Source: an uncultured Azohydromonas sp.
GTDB taxonomy: Bacteria; Pseudomonadota; Gammaproteobacteria; Burkholderiales; Burkholderiaceae_C
NCBI RefSeq assembly: GCF_937926365.1
Contig: NZ_CALAOH010000255.1
Location: forward strand, 1 to 64,000
Direction of reading: 5' to 3'
DNA length: 64,000 nucleotides
Below the pieces are notes generated by a model. It made no database searches, was not told where the DNA came from, and saw only the letters and a list, made by a program, of their open reading frames with translations. The position numbers and the translations under genes are program-made. Below, in pieces: positions 52,573 to 60,983 of this stretch. Position 1 is the stretch's first letter. Each line of letters starts with the position of its first letter.

Positions 52573-54485
52573 GCTGCTTGCTCCATGCGCGGCTGGTTCG
52601 CGGCCACGATCCAGTCGCTGGTCTTGGGCGGCGCCACTTGCGAGCGGGCCAGGAAGGTGGGGTCCTGGAAGTACAGCGGCTGCTTGCCGTAGATCGCCGG
52701 GTAGCCCGCCACGTACACCACCATGTCGCCGGCCTTCGTGATCTGGTCGGCGCTGTCCTTCTCGGGGCCGGGCATGCGCATCGCCTCGTCAGCCGTGAGC
52801 AGGTTGCGCGCGACTTCCTGCACCGTGCGCGAGACGTTGGACTCCATGAAGGCCACACGCTTGCCGCTGACCGTGATGGCCTCCTTGAGCACGGTGGTCT
52901 GCCCGGTCTGCCGCGACAGGTACTCCGCCGTCTCGACCCGGTTGGGCGGGAAGGCGCACTGCACGTGGCAGTTCGAGCTGATCGTCTCGCTCGGCCCGTA
53001 GCCCAGCTGAGGGTGGCGAAGCTGCGTGATGTCCTGGATCACCAGGAAGGCCTTGATGCCGTAGCCGGCCATCCACGACAGCGCGTCCTCGAGGATCGGC
53101 AGCCTGCGGAAGGCCGTGAGCTCGTCCAGCATCATCAGCAGCTTGTGCTTGTAGCTGGGCTTCGGACGCCCCTGCTCGAAGCCGATCTTGTCGGCCAGCA
53201 GCCGTATCGTCATCGTGATCAGCAGCCGCAGCAGCGGGCGCAGCCGCTCCTTGTCGCTGGGCTGGGTGACCAGGTACAGGCTCACCGGGCTGTCGTGGTG
53301 CATCAGGTCCCTGCTACGGAAGTGGCTGTCCGCGACGTTGCGGGCCACAACCGGATCGCGGTACAGCGACAGGTAGCTCTTGAGCGTGGACAGCACCGAG
53401 CCGGCTTCCTCTTCGTGCCGGTCAAGCTGGTCGCGCGCCGCGGCGCCGACGACGGGATGCACCTCGCCGTTGAGGTGGTGGTACTGCGTCATCTCCACCC
53501 ACAGCTCGGCCGTCGCGCGCTCCGGGTCGGCCAGCATGTGGTCCACCACCGGCAGTGACGCGCGCGGGCCGTCGCCGTTCCTGGCCCGGTACAGGGCATG
53601 CAGGATGACCCCTTGCAGCAGGGCAAAGCTGGTCTTCTGCCAGTGCGACTCCAGCCCCTTGCCATCGGGATCCACGATCATCTGCGCGATGTTCTGGACG
53701 TCCCCGACTTCGTGCTCGGTCCCGAGACGCACCTCGTCCAGCGCATTCCAGTGCGCGCTGTCCAGCGCAGCCGGCTCGAACTTCAGCACCTTGTTGCCGG
53801 CGAAGAGCTTTCGCCAGCCCGAGGTCAGCTCCCACAGTTCGCCCTTGAGGTCCGTGATGAAGGCGCTCTTGACCCAGGAAAGCAGTGTCGGGATCACCAG
53901 GCCCACGCCCTTGCCGGACCTGGTGGGGGCGTAGCACAGGACGTGTTCCGGCCCGGTGTGGCGCAGGTAGCGCAGCACGCCCTGCTTGTCGATCCAGCCG
54001 CCCACGTAGCAGGCCAGGGCTGACGGCGGCGGCAGCTTGTGCATCCTCTCGCGCCAGCTCCGTGCCTCGCGTGGCAGCAGGCCTGCTGCCTGAATGTCCT
54101 TCAGCGTGGCCCAGCGGGCACTGCCGTGCATGTACTGGTTGCCCGTGGGCTTGCTGGCCTCGACCATCTTCACGACCATGGTGGCGATCAGGCCGCCCGC
54201 GGCCACCATCGCGCCGACGCTACCCGAAGTCATCAGCTGCTGCGGGTAGACCTCGCTCCACTTCGCGGCCCAGCCCAGCACGTGCCAGGGCAGGTACACG
54301 TGGCCCACGCTCATCCCGAGGCTGGCGTGGTAGTCGAAGGTATGGGCGAAGTGCTGCGTGGCTGCCCACAAGCCACCCGCCAGCGAGGCGGTGCCCATGA
54401 TGGGCACCAGCTTGCCACGGGTCCTGCGGCGCTGGCGCACCTGCGGCCCGACGGCAGGGTTGTTCACTGTCATGGAGCGGGTCAT
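52569..54485 (-). CDS. traG: TraG/VirD4-type coupling protein
   Basis: This 638-residue ATPase links the relaxosome to the mating channel. N-terminal membrane segments are followed by Walker A in CYAPTRSGKGVGLVIPTLL and Walker B in LLMMLDELTAFRRLPIL. The motif GYGPSETISSNCHVQ and the end segment are as in RP4 TraG. ATG 54485 overlaps the traI stop. It lies between traI and the small membrane gene. Confidence 0.93.
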   Translation of the reverse strand: MTRSMTVNNPAVGPQVRQRRRTRGKLVPIMGTASLAGGLWAATQHFAHTFDYHASLGMSVGHVYLPWHVLGWAAKWSEVYPQQLMTSGSVGAMVAAGGLIATMVVKMVEASKPTGNQYMHGSARWATLKDIQAAGLLPREARSWRERMHKLPPPSALACYVGGWIDKQGVLRYLRHTGPEHVLCYAPTRSGKGVGLVIPTLLSWVKSAFITDLKGELWELTSGWRKLFAGNKVLKFEPAALDSAHWNALDEVRLGTEHEVGDVQNIAQMIVDPDGKGLESHWQKTSFALLQGVILHALYRARNGDGPRASLPVVDHMLADPERATAELWVEMTQYHHLNGEVHPVVGAAARDQLDRHEEEAGSVLSTLKSYLSLYRDPVVARNVADSHFRSRDLMHHDSPVSLYLVTQPSDKERLRPLLRLLITMTIRLLADKIGFEQGRPKPSYKHKLLMMLDELTAFRRLPILEDALSWMAGYGIKAFLVIQDITQLRHPQLGYGPSETISSNCHVQCAFPPNRVETAEYLSRQTGQTTVLKEAITVSGKRVAFMESNVSRTVQEVARNLLTADEAMRMPGPEKDSADQITKAGDMVVYVAGYPAIYGKQPLYFQDPTFLARSQVAPPKTSDWIVAANQPRMEQAA

Positions 54486-56800
54486 CGGCTTCGTCCTCTG
54501 GAATGGCTCGCAGCCAGCGAGCCCGTGGGGGTGACGGTGATGGATTGCCCGATGGATACGGACTTCAGCCGCCAGACAGTTGTGAAGTCAACTGGCATCA
54601 CCAGCACCGCATCGCCGCGGTCGAGCAGGGCCAGCGTGCAGCCATCGACGCTGCGCAGGCCTGCGAAGGAAAGGGGCTGCTTGGTCGGGCTGTAGCGCAC
54701 GTGCCTGGGCACGTCGATGCCGCGCGCACGCTTGCCCTCGCGCTCCTCGATGTAGCTGTCCGCGGCGGCGTAGGCTTGCGGCGCCAGCTTCGCGCCGGGT
54801 ATCGGCCAGGCGGGGGCAGCTGGCGCTGGCCGTGGCGCCGCCGGCGCACGCACGCCCACGCCGGCGCCGGTGCGCAGCCGCGCCTCGGCCTTGGGCGGGG
54901 CCTTCGACCCCGGGCGGCCCACGGGCGGGCGGTTTACTCCTCCTTCTCTTCCTGCCCGATCCACGGGCCGTCGCAGTGCGTCAGGTGCTTGGGCTCCTTG
55001 TTGCTCCACACCGTGACGTACATCACCCGGCAGTAGCAGCTCACGTCCTGCTCGTTGGCCTGCCACATTGCGTTCGGGCAGGTCTGGCACACGGTGACGG
55101 GATCGGGGCGGCGCACCTTGGGCAGCGCCGCCAGGGTTGGGCTTTCGACCGTGGGCATGGCGGGCAGCGCCAGCCGCGTCAGTTCCAGATCGGGCGGCTC
55201 GCCCAGGGCGGCCATCGTCTCGTTGATCAGGTCCTCGTCGCTCATCCGTTCCATGAGGGGGCTCCTTGCGCATCAGGGCCTGGCGCTGCCGCTCAAGGCC
55301 GGGGTCGGTGAAAGTGACCGGCAGCGCCAGCTCCACCGCCGCGCGCACCACGGCCATACGGAATCGCTGGGAGCCGCTGACGGTGATGCGGTCGCCGTAG
55401 CGCTGGCGGGCCAGCTTCAGCGCCGCCTGCACCGCGTCCTGGTCGGCCGCACGCGAGACCTGCAGCCGCTGGCCGTCATCGCGCACGGCGCTGGCGCCGG
55501 CCCGGTAGACGACAGTGCCGGCCTTGGTGACGTTCTCGACTTCAGGGCTGGCGCCGGTGGACTCGGTCAGGCCTTGCGCGCGCACGGTGTGGCCGCGCAG
55601 GTTCGAGGCCTTGGCCCTGGCCCGCAGCGCCGCCAGCGCCTCGCTGTTGCCCTTCACGGCCTCGGCCTTGAGCCAGTCGGCCCAGGCTTGGTGCTGGTGG
55701 TCCTTCAGGATCGCCGCGCGTTCCGCTTCGTAGGCGCGGTAGATAGCCTGCAGCCTCTGGCGCATCTGGAAACTCGCGGTGGCGTAGACGAGGCGCTTGT
55801 CGATGCCCTTGCCGTCAGAAAGCCGGATCGCGGCACGCTGCAGCGCATAGGCCCGCTTCGCCGCCGCCAGTGCCTCGGCCTTGCGCCTGCGGGCAACGCC
55901 CAGTGCCTCGGCCCGCTGGTCGCCCACAGCCTCGCGCTGCGCGCGGTAGCGGGCGTAGAGCTCGGTGGTGTCCACGCGGCTACGCACCGGTCCCTTGCGG
56001 TAGGACTTGCTCGCCCAGGGCCGCACCAGGCCCACCGGTGCCTGGAAGGCGCCCAGCCTGGCTTCCAGAGCCTTCTTCGACAGGCCGCGGTCCACGGTGC
56101 TGGCCTTCACGAAGGTGCCGTCCTGGGAGGCGAAGATCAGCCCGGCGCCGCGCTCGCGCAGCTCCAGCCCATGGTCGGCCAGCTCGTGGTGCAGTTCCTG
56201 CCAGGTGGTGGCCGCGTGCACGTGGTCCAGGCACTCGCGCCGCACCCAGCTCACGAGGCTCTCGACGGCGGCGTGCTGCTCCATATCGGCCGCCTTGCCC
56301 TCGCCCACGCTCCGCCGCGGCGTGTGGTTCACCGCCTGCAGCCCGTACTCGCGCTCCAGCCGATCGCACATCACGGCCAGCGTCTTGTAGGCGAGGTAGG
56401 GCTCCTTCAGGGTCAGCCGCTGCGGGTGGACCTTGTTGATGCCGATGTGCATGTGCAGGTGGTCGGTGTCGTGGTGGACGACACTGATCCGCTGGTGTCC
56501 TTCGAAGCCCAGCGCCTTGCACAGCCGCTCTTCGATCGCCGCCAGCGTTTCGGGCGAGGGGTTCTCCCCAGCCGGGAAGCTCACCAGCAGGTGGTAGGTG
56601 AGATCCGACTGCGCCCGGGTGTTGAGCTGCTGCACGGCCAGCATCTCGCTCACGGCCGCGCCCAGCGTCGCGGCCTCGCAGTGGGTGATGCGGATGTCCC
56701 CGACGCGCTCGGTCAAGCCTTGCTGGTCGGTGAGGTACCCCACCAGCCCAGCCATGCTGCTCTTGCGCAGCACGCGCATCGGGACGTGCTTGGCGATCAC
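54482..56800 (-). CDS. traI: TraI relaxase (MOBP)
   Basis: This 772-residue relaxase nicks oriT and stays bound to the transferred strand. The N-terminus IAKHVPMRVLRKSSMAGLVG with Tyr22 is very close to RP4 TraI, whose catalytic Tyr is also residue 22. The metal-binding His motif is VVHHDTDHLHMHIGIN. The N-terminal 300 residues are the relaxase. The C-terminal region is Ala/Arg-rich and partly shaped by the overlapping traH frame. A KorB-operator-like palindrome sits at 56806, immediately upstream of the ATG. Confidence 0.94.
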   Translation of the reverse strand: MIAKHVPMRVLRKSSMAGLVGYLTDQQGLTERVGDIRITHCEAATLGAAVSEMLAVQQLNTRAQSDLTYHLLVSFPAGENPSPETLAAIEERLCKALGFEGHQRISVVHHDTDHLHMHIGINKVHPQRLTLKEPYLAYKTLAVMCDRLEREYGLQAVNHTPRRSVGEGKAADMEQHAAVESLVSWVRRECLDHVHAATTWQELHHELADHGLELRERGAGLIFASQDGTFVKASTVDRGLSKKALEARLGAFQAPVGLVRPWASKSYRKGPVRSRVDTTELYARYRAQREAVGDQRAEALGVARRRKAEALAAAKRAYALQRAAIRLSDGKGIDKRLVYATASFQMRQRLQAIYRAYEAERAAILKDHQHQAWADWLKAEAVKGNSEALAALRARAKASNLRGHTVRAQGLTESTGASPEVENVTKAGTVVYRAGASAVRDDGQRLQVSRAADQDAVQAALKLARQRYGDRITVSGSQRFRMAVVRAAVELALPVTFTDPGLERQRQALMRKEPPHGTDERRGPDQRDDGRPGRAARSGTDAAGAARHAHGRKPNPGGAAQGAPPRSRHRVPDLPERNVAGQRAGRELLLPGDVRHGVEQQGAQAPDALRRPVDRAGREGGVNRPPVGRPGSKAPPKAEARLRTGAGVGVRAPAAPRPAPAAPAWPIPGAKLAPQAYAAADSYIEEREGKRARGIDVPRHVRYSPTKQPLSFAGLRSVDGCTLALLDRGDAVLVMPVDFTTVWRLKSVSIGQSITVTPTGSLAASHSRGRSR
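54934..55254 (-). CDS. traH: TraH, nested inside traI in another frame
   Basis: This 106-residue acidic protein (MSDEDLINETMAALGEPPDL) contains a Cys cluster in VCQTCPNAMWQANEQDVSCY. In RP4 the acidic TraH, which stabilises the relaxosome, is encoded inside traI out of frame, and position and acidity match here. In this stretch the traI frame gives low-complexity Arg/Gly/Pro sequence, as expected where the other frame is under selection. Confidence 0.7.
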   Translation of the reverse strand: MERMSDEDLINETMAALGEPPDLELTRLALPAMPTVESPTLAALPKVRRPDPVTVCQTCPNAMWQANEQDVSCYCRVMYVTVWSNKEPKHLTHCDGPWIGQEEKEE

Positions 56801-56805
56801 GGGTC

Positions 56806-56818
56806 TTCAGCCGCTGAA
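56806..56818. promoter_or_regulatory. KorB-operator-like palindrome TTCAGCCGCTGAA
   Basis: This is a perfect 6-1-6 inverted repeat matching the RP4 KorB operator architecture (TTTAGC-S-GCTAAA) with two symmetric changes. It lies 6 bp upstream of the traI start and inside the 38-bp gap after traM. Confidence 0.6.
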
Positions 56819-56838
56819 GGATCGGTCCGGCAGCGTCC

Positions 56839-57279
56839 CTAGATCGCCACCCAGGCCAGCACCAGCGCGGCCACCAGCGTCATGAGGCCACCGCCCAGGT
56901 TGATCAGGGCCACCTGCCGCACGTGCCTGAGGTGGGCGGCTGTCTGGTGGGCGTGCGTCCGGACCAGGGCCTGGAGACCGGTGGACGTCGCCGCTGCGCA
57001 TTGCTGGGCTGCCGCCGCCATCGCCTCCCGGCTCGTTTCCAGCGCCGCCTGCAGCGCCTTCTCGGCCTGGACGCGCGCGCTCTCGCCGCTGCGCCGGGCG
57101 ATGGCTTCCAGCTCGGACTTGAAGGCGTCGAGCAGCTGGCGCTGCTGCTCCTCGCCGGCGGCCAGCAGGTGCTCGTTGATCGTCAGCAGCATGAGGACCG
57201 GGTCGTCGCGGGTGAGCCCGACGCCGTGCCGGGCGGCGATCTCCCGGATCACGTGCTCGATGCGGTCGCCCGTGGCCAT
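56839..57279 (-). CDS. traM: TraM-like transfer protein
   Basis: This 146-residue protein reads MATGDRIEHVIREIAARHGV, then a helical region with coiled-coil character, and a C-terminal membrane anchor (VALINLGGGLMTLVAALVLA). This matches IncP TraM in length and position after traL. The start shares one base with the traL stop (TGATG). Confidence 0.8.
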   Translation of the reverse strand: MATGDRIEHVIREIAARHGVGLTRDDPVLMLLTINEHLLAAGEEQQRQLLDAFKSELEAIARRSGESARVQAEKALQAALETSREAMAAAAQQCAAATSTGLQALVRTHAHQTAAHLRHVRQVALINLGGGLMTLVAALVLAWVAI

Positions 57280-58007
57280 CACAGCACCGCCGCGCCGTCG
57301 AGCTGCCGAAAGAGCTGGTCGCGCACGATCTTCAGCCGCTGCCGCGTCATCAGCGGCACCGCGGCCGTGCCCAGCGTTTCCTCGAACGTCCTGCGCGCCT
57401 GCAGCATGTCGCTGAGGTCGCGCCCGTAGGTCTCCCCCTTGAGGGCCGGAAGCTGCACCAGCGCCGACACCCGCGCCTTGTTCGAGGTGTACGCCTTCAT
57501 CGCCTCGAAGGGCTTGCCGTCCTCGGTCGTCACCGGCCCGAAATACGGGTTCAGCCACACGATGAACAAGCAATCGACCGGAAACTGCGTGGCGAGCTGC
57601 GCGAACCCCGACACCGTGTCCACCAGGGCCTGGCCACCCGTGACCACCGTGTGGACCACCAGCTCATGGCCCAAGTCCTTGAGCAGCGCCGGCACCTCGT
57701 TGGAAATGAGGTAGTGCGACAGCGGCACGAAGGAGCTGGCGCCGTTGTCCACGATCACGTCGGCCTGCGCAGTAGCGAGCAGCTCCACCATCGAGTCGAA
57801 GCGGCGCGTGTCGATCTCATCGCCGGCCAGCAGCTCCACCCGCCTGACGTCCAGCGTCTTGTAGCCGGCGAAGGTCGCGTTAACCGGGTCGGTGTCGATG
57901 CACAGCGGGCTGTGCCCCTTGGCCTGCTTGTACTGGGCCAGCATGGCCGCCACCATCGACTTGCCCACGCCACCCTTGCCCTGCAGGACGAAGTTGATCT
58001 TGCTCAT
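57279..58007 (-). CDS. traL: TraL, ParA-like transfer ATPase
   Basis: This 242-residue protein has the opening KINFVLQGKGGVGKSMVAAM, the P-loop of ParA/MinD-type ATPases. DTDPVNATFAGYKTLDVRRV and IVDNGASSFVPLSHYLISNE are almost those of RP4 TraL. It is needed for IncP transfer; its exact role is unclear. GGAGC precedes the ATG, which overlaps the traK stop. Confidence 0.92.
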   Translation of the reverse strand: MSKINFVLQGKGGVGKSMVAAMLAQYKQAKGHSPLCIDTDPVNATFAGYKTLDVRRVELLAGDEIDTRRFDSMVELLATAQADVIVDNGASSFVPLSHYLISNEVPALLKDLGHELVVHTVVTGGQALVDTVSGFAQLATQFPVDCLFIVWLNPYFGPVTTEDGKPFEAMKAYTSNKARVSALVQLPALKGETYGRDLSDMLQARRTFEETLGTAAVPLMTRQRLKIVRDQLFRQLDGAAVL

Positions 58008-58585
58008 CAGAAAAGCTCCTTCGGGTCAGTGGCCGCCGTGAAGCGGAAGCCCGGCACGGTCGTGCCGGTGCGTCGCGGCTCGGGTGGGGGAACTGGAGAG
58101 GAAACAGGCGCAGGGCAGGGCGGGGAAGCCGCAACGGACTGCGCAGGCGCTGCTGGTGCATCGCGCCTCACGTGCTTGCGCACGTACTTCAGGAACGTGT
58201 CGTAGCGGAAGCCCAGCCGGCGCGTCTCGTGCAAGTGGCGCCAGATCGTTGTGAGAGGGAAGCCGGCCGCAATGGCTGCTTCCACGTCCTCGCGCACGGC
58301 CAGGAAAGCCACCGCGTTCGTGTCCTGCCCGCGCCTCTTCGGCGGCTGGTCCTGGACCCAGGCAGCCAGCTCTTCCACGTAAGCGGTGCGCGGCTTCAGC
58401 ACAGCTGCCGCCTCTGCGCACCGTGCGAGCGCTCCCGCATCGCTGCATCTCCGCTGCGCGGATCGCTGAAGTACCGCTGTATCAACCCTGTAACAGCACG
58501 GAAGCACCGCTGTATCGACGCTGTAGCTGCGCTGGGATGTCGCTGAAGAAGCCGCATTTCCATGCTTTAGGGGGCCGTTCGCCAT
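58007..58585 (-). CDS. traK: TraK, oriT-binding protein
   Basis: This 192-residue protein contains the conserved TraK segment TIWRHLHETRRLGFRYDTFL and KYVRKHVR, a DNA-binding fold, and a Pro-rich C-terminal half ending in FRFTAATDPKELF. The first 60 residues are low-similarity and come from a stretch with short repeats (CTGTATCAACC-type), so the real start may be downstream. It is the first gene of the leftward operon, next to oriT. Confidence 0.82.
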   Translation of the reverse strand: MANGPLKHGNAASSATSQRSYSVDTAVLPCCYRVDTAVLQRSAQRRCSDAGALARCAEAAAVLKPRTAYVEELAAWVQDQPPKRRGQDTNAVAFLAVREDVEAAIAAGFPLTTIWRHLHETRRLGFRYDTFLKYVRKHVRRDAPAAPAQSVAASPPCPAPVSSPVPPPEPRRTGTTVPGFRFTAATDPKELF

Positions 58586-58806
58586 ATCCTAATGCGAACA
58601 GCGGCAGTTCAGCACAAGTTCAGCGGAAAAACCGAACGATACCTGCTGAGCTACCGTGGTGTTTCCGAACGACAAAGCGCGGGCAAGATAGGTGGAGTTG
58701 GCCAACCGGCACGCCGGTTGTCCACCTCCACTTCTCCTTACTCGCTGCGCTCGACGGCATCTGGCGAGGCCCGGGCGACTTCCGCCGATCACCTTGAGGA
58801 CGGATC
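58586..58806. other. oriT: Origin of transfer (oriT), IncP/MOBP type
   Basis: On the minus strand CACCTATCTTG|CCCGCGC matches the RP4 nick consensus (YATCYTG|Y); the cut would fall between 58684 and 58683. On the 5' side of the nick, nested inverted repeats read GGTGGA, ACCGGC/GCCGGT, TCCACC (58691-58727), the layout of the RP4 TraJ-binding repeat. The region lies between traK and traJ, as in RP4. Further upstream in the segment, GTTCAG recurs at 58608 and 58618. Confidence 0.85.
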
Positions 58807-58809
58807 GTG

Positions 58810-59175
58810 ATGACAGAAGGACGGAGGAAGCCCCGCTATCAGCACTTGCGCGTGCCGGTGCTGCCGGAAGAGAAGGCAGCGATCGAAGCCCTGGCAAAGC
58901 AAGCGCGTCGGCCCGTGGCGCGCTACTTGCGCGAGGTTGGCCAGGGGTACAAGCTGCACAGCGCCGTGGACCTGGATGCGGTGCGCGAACTGGCGCGCAT
59001 CAACGGAGACCTCGGGCGGCTGGGCGGGCTGCTGAAGCTGTGGCTGGCCGGAGACGGCCGCACGGCGTGCTTCACGCCGGCCACGGTGCAGGTACTGCTG
59101 GAGCGGATCGCGGCGCAGCAGGATGAACTGGCGAAGGTAATGCAGGAGGTGGTCAGGCCCCGCGGAAGGACCTGA
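58810..59175 (+). CDS. traJ: TraJ, oriT-recognition accessory protein
   Basis: This protein of about 121 residues starts with a ribbon-helix-helix segment (VPVLPEEKAAIEALAKQARR, then YLREVGQGYKL). It continues VRELARINGDLGRLGGLLKL, nearly identical to RP4 TraJ, and ends VMQEVVRPRGRT. It directs TraI to the nick. ATG 58810 is preceded by GAGGA; the GTG at 58807 is an alternative. Unlike RP4, it is separated from traI, which here follows traKLM on the other strand. Confidence 0.93.
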   Translation: MTEGRRKPRYQHLRVPVLPEEKAAIEALAKQARRPVARYLREVGQGYKLHSAVDLDAVRELARINGDLGRLGGLLKLWLAGDGRTACFTPATVQVLLERIAAQQDELAKVMQEVVRPRGRT

Positions 59176-59206
59176 CCCAGGATCAGCGGGCGCCGGCCTT
59201 GGCAGG

Positions 59207-59539
59207 CTACGCGTCGAAGCTGGCGCGGCCTTGGCTGTCGTAGGAAACGGTGACCCGGCCCCCGACCGGAGGCGCATGGTCAAAAGCAGCCAGGTCGTGC
59301 CTGAAGAGGCCGGCATTCGTCTGCAGGTACGTCTGCAGCTCGTCCACGTGGACGACGACGCCTGTGGCTGGCTTGGATCGATCCGCCTCGCTCGCCTTGA
59401 ACAGTTCGTAGACCCCGGGGCGTATCCCGTGGGCCTTCTCCACCTTCTCGATGTCCCAGTCGTCATCGGCCAGGACCTGGAGAACCCGGTGGCCGTTCAT
59501 GACCACGAGGCGGCGCTTGGGGGGCTGCTCAACCTTCAT
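59207..59539 (-). CDS. KfrB-like small protein
   Basis: This 110-residue protein ends ATGVVVHVDELQTYLQTNAG, then LFRHDLAAFDHAPPVGGRVT, a pattern (HD...F..PP..G..V) typical of KfrB-like domains in plasmid stability proteins. The N-terminus is PPKRRLVVMNGHRVLQVLAD. Its start lies 11 bases inside the end of korB, so it is coupled to korB. Assignment is by pattern only. Confidence 0.6.
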   Translation of the reverse strand: MKVEQPPKRRLVVMNGHRVLQVLADDDWDIEKVEKAHGIRPGVYELFKASEADRSKPATGVVVHVDELQTYLQTNAGLFRHDLAAFDHAPPVGGRVTVSYDSQGRASFDA

Positions 59540-60515
59540 GGAAGGTCACCAGGCTGACCGAGGCAAGGTCCACGTCCACCTCCTGCCCATCGGCGAGAAA
59601 GCGGACCCAGGCCCGGCCGGAAGCAGTCGGGCGCCGCGTCGTGAGCAGACGCGCGGCGCGGCCGTCCACGCCGACCTCGATCCACAGGCGATGCATGCGC
59701 TCGCTGGTCTTGTCGGAAGGTGGGGAGGGCAGGCGCCGCGTTGACGCTTCTGTGGCCGCCGCCTCATCGACCGCTGGGGCAGGGCTCGGCGCAGCCAGTC
59801 TCCCTATCTCTTCGAGGTACTCGCGCAGCCCTCTGACGGTGCCACGGGTGATTTCCTGTTCCTTGTTCTTGATCCAGGCAGCCACCTCCATGGGGTTCTT
59901 CCTGAGCGCGACCACCAACTCGTTCACCACCGTGACGTCGTTGACACGGCCAGCTTCGAAGGCCTCGGCAATGGGGTCTGGCAGGTCCAGCAGGGTGACG
60001 TGCTGCGTGACGAAGGCGGCCGACTTCCCGAGCTCGCGCGCGATATCGGCCTTGCGCTTCCCGCGTGCCAGCTCCTGGCCGATGAAATCAGCAATCTCCC
60101 GGGGGGTCAGGCCTTCGCGCTGCAGGTTCTCGATGACCTGATCCACGCGCTCGAAGTCGTTGTCGATGAAGGCCTTCACCGTGGAAAGGCCGGCCATGGC
60201 GCACGCCCGCCAGCGTCGCTCCCCGTGGTTGATGAAGTAGCGCCCCGGCTCGCCCGGGTTGACGCGGACCGATATGGCCTGCTTCTGCCCACGAGCCTTG
60301 ATCGAATTTGCAAGCTCGCCCAGCTTCTCCGCGGCATAGCCCGGGTTCTTGGCGCGGCGGGGTTGATTGGGGTCGGGGGATACCGCGTCCAGCGGCAACT
60401 CCAGCGGGGCGCCGCTCATTACTGCAGGCGCGGCGGTGCTCAGCGGACTGGCCGGCCTTCCCGATTTCCGGGGCCCATCCGTCGCAGTTAGCTTCGTCGG
60501 CGTCTTCACAGCCAT
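59529..60515 (-). CDS. korB: KorB, ParB-family global repressor
   Basis: This 328-residue protein has a ParB-like N-domain (RYFINHGERRWRACAMAGLS, FERVDQVIENLQREGLTPRE) and an HTH in KADIARELGKSAAFVTQHVT, almost identical to RP4 KorB. The C-terminal 60 residues form the SH3-like dimerisation domain (GVDGRAARLLTTRRP). KorB represses plasmid operons over distance and takes part in segregation. GGAG lies 8 bases before the ATG. Matching operators are at 56806 and 60954. Confidence 0.93.
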   Translation of the reverse strand: MAVKTPTKLTATDGPRKSGRPASPLSTAAPAVMSGAPLELPLDAVSPDPNQPRRAKNPGYAAEKLGELANSIKARGQKQAISVRVNPGEPGRYFINHGERRWRACAMAGLSTVKAFIDNDFERVDQVIENLQREGLTPREIADFIGQELARGKRKADIARELGKSAAFVTQHVTLLDLPDPIAEAFEAGRVNDVTVVNELVVALRKNPMEVAAWIKNKEQEITRGTVRGLREYLEEIGRLAAPSPAPAVDEAAATEASTRRLPSPPSDKTSERMHRLWIEVGVDGRAARLLTTRRPTASGRAWVRFLADGQEVDVDLASVSLVTFHEG

Positions 60516-60617
60516 CTGGCTGTCTCCATCCGCGCTGAGGGGCGCCTGGCCCAGCTCCGCTCTTTCCGGGTTCTCATTACCATGGTTTATTTTTCTGATC
60601 CTGCGAATTTCTATTAG

Positions 60618-60818
60618 TTAGTCTGGCAGCTTGCCGTAGGCCACCCACCAACTCAAGAAGCTGAGCAGAACGAAGCAGCCCAGGGCGGTGAACCAATGGC
60701 CGATCACGAAGAACACGACCACCAGCAGGGCGATTCCCCAGCGCAGCAGTGGCCACAGAAGAACTACCGCCATGAGCAGGAAATCCAGCGGGTCGGTCTT
60801 GCGAGGAGTATTGGCCAT
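60618..60818 (-). CDS. Small membrane protein, 66 residues
   Basis: MANTPRKTDPLDFLL is followed by two to three membrane helices (MAVVLLWPLLRWGIALLVVV, WFTALGCFVLLSFLSWW). GGGGAA precedes the ATG at 60818. The position upstream of korB and divergent from trbA fits small plasmid membrane proteins of unknown function. Confidence 0.6.
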   Translation of the reverse strand: MANTPRKTDPLDFLLMAVVLLWPLLRWGIALLVVVFFVIGHWFTALGCFVLLSFLSWWVAYGKLPD

Positions 60819-60953
60819 GAGTTCCCCAAGCCGAAAACGTACGCTGGGCAGCATGCTCGTCCGGTGAACCAGGCGTCTGTAAGAATCTGCTTCCGAGGCG
60901 TGGCGCCAACGCATCTTGCCACACTGGCTATCGACGACTCCCGCAAGAAATCC

Positions 60954-60966
60954 TTCAGCGGCTAAA
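60954..60966. promoter_or_regulatory. KorB-operator-like site TTCAGCGGCTAAA
   Basis: Twelve of 13 positions match the RP4 KorB operator TTTAGC-S-GCTAAA. It lies 17 bp upstream of the trbA start. Confidence 0.65.
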
Positions 60967-60983
60967 GAACAAGGGAGGGCACA

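Noticed and set aside
60579..60586. ACCATGGT palindrome in the korB upstream region
   Set aside because: An 8-bp palindrome alone is too short to call an operator, and no second copy was noticed near other plasmid promoters.
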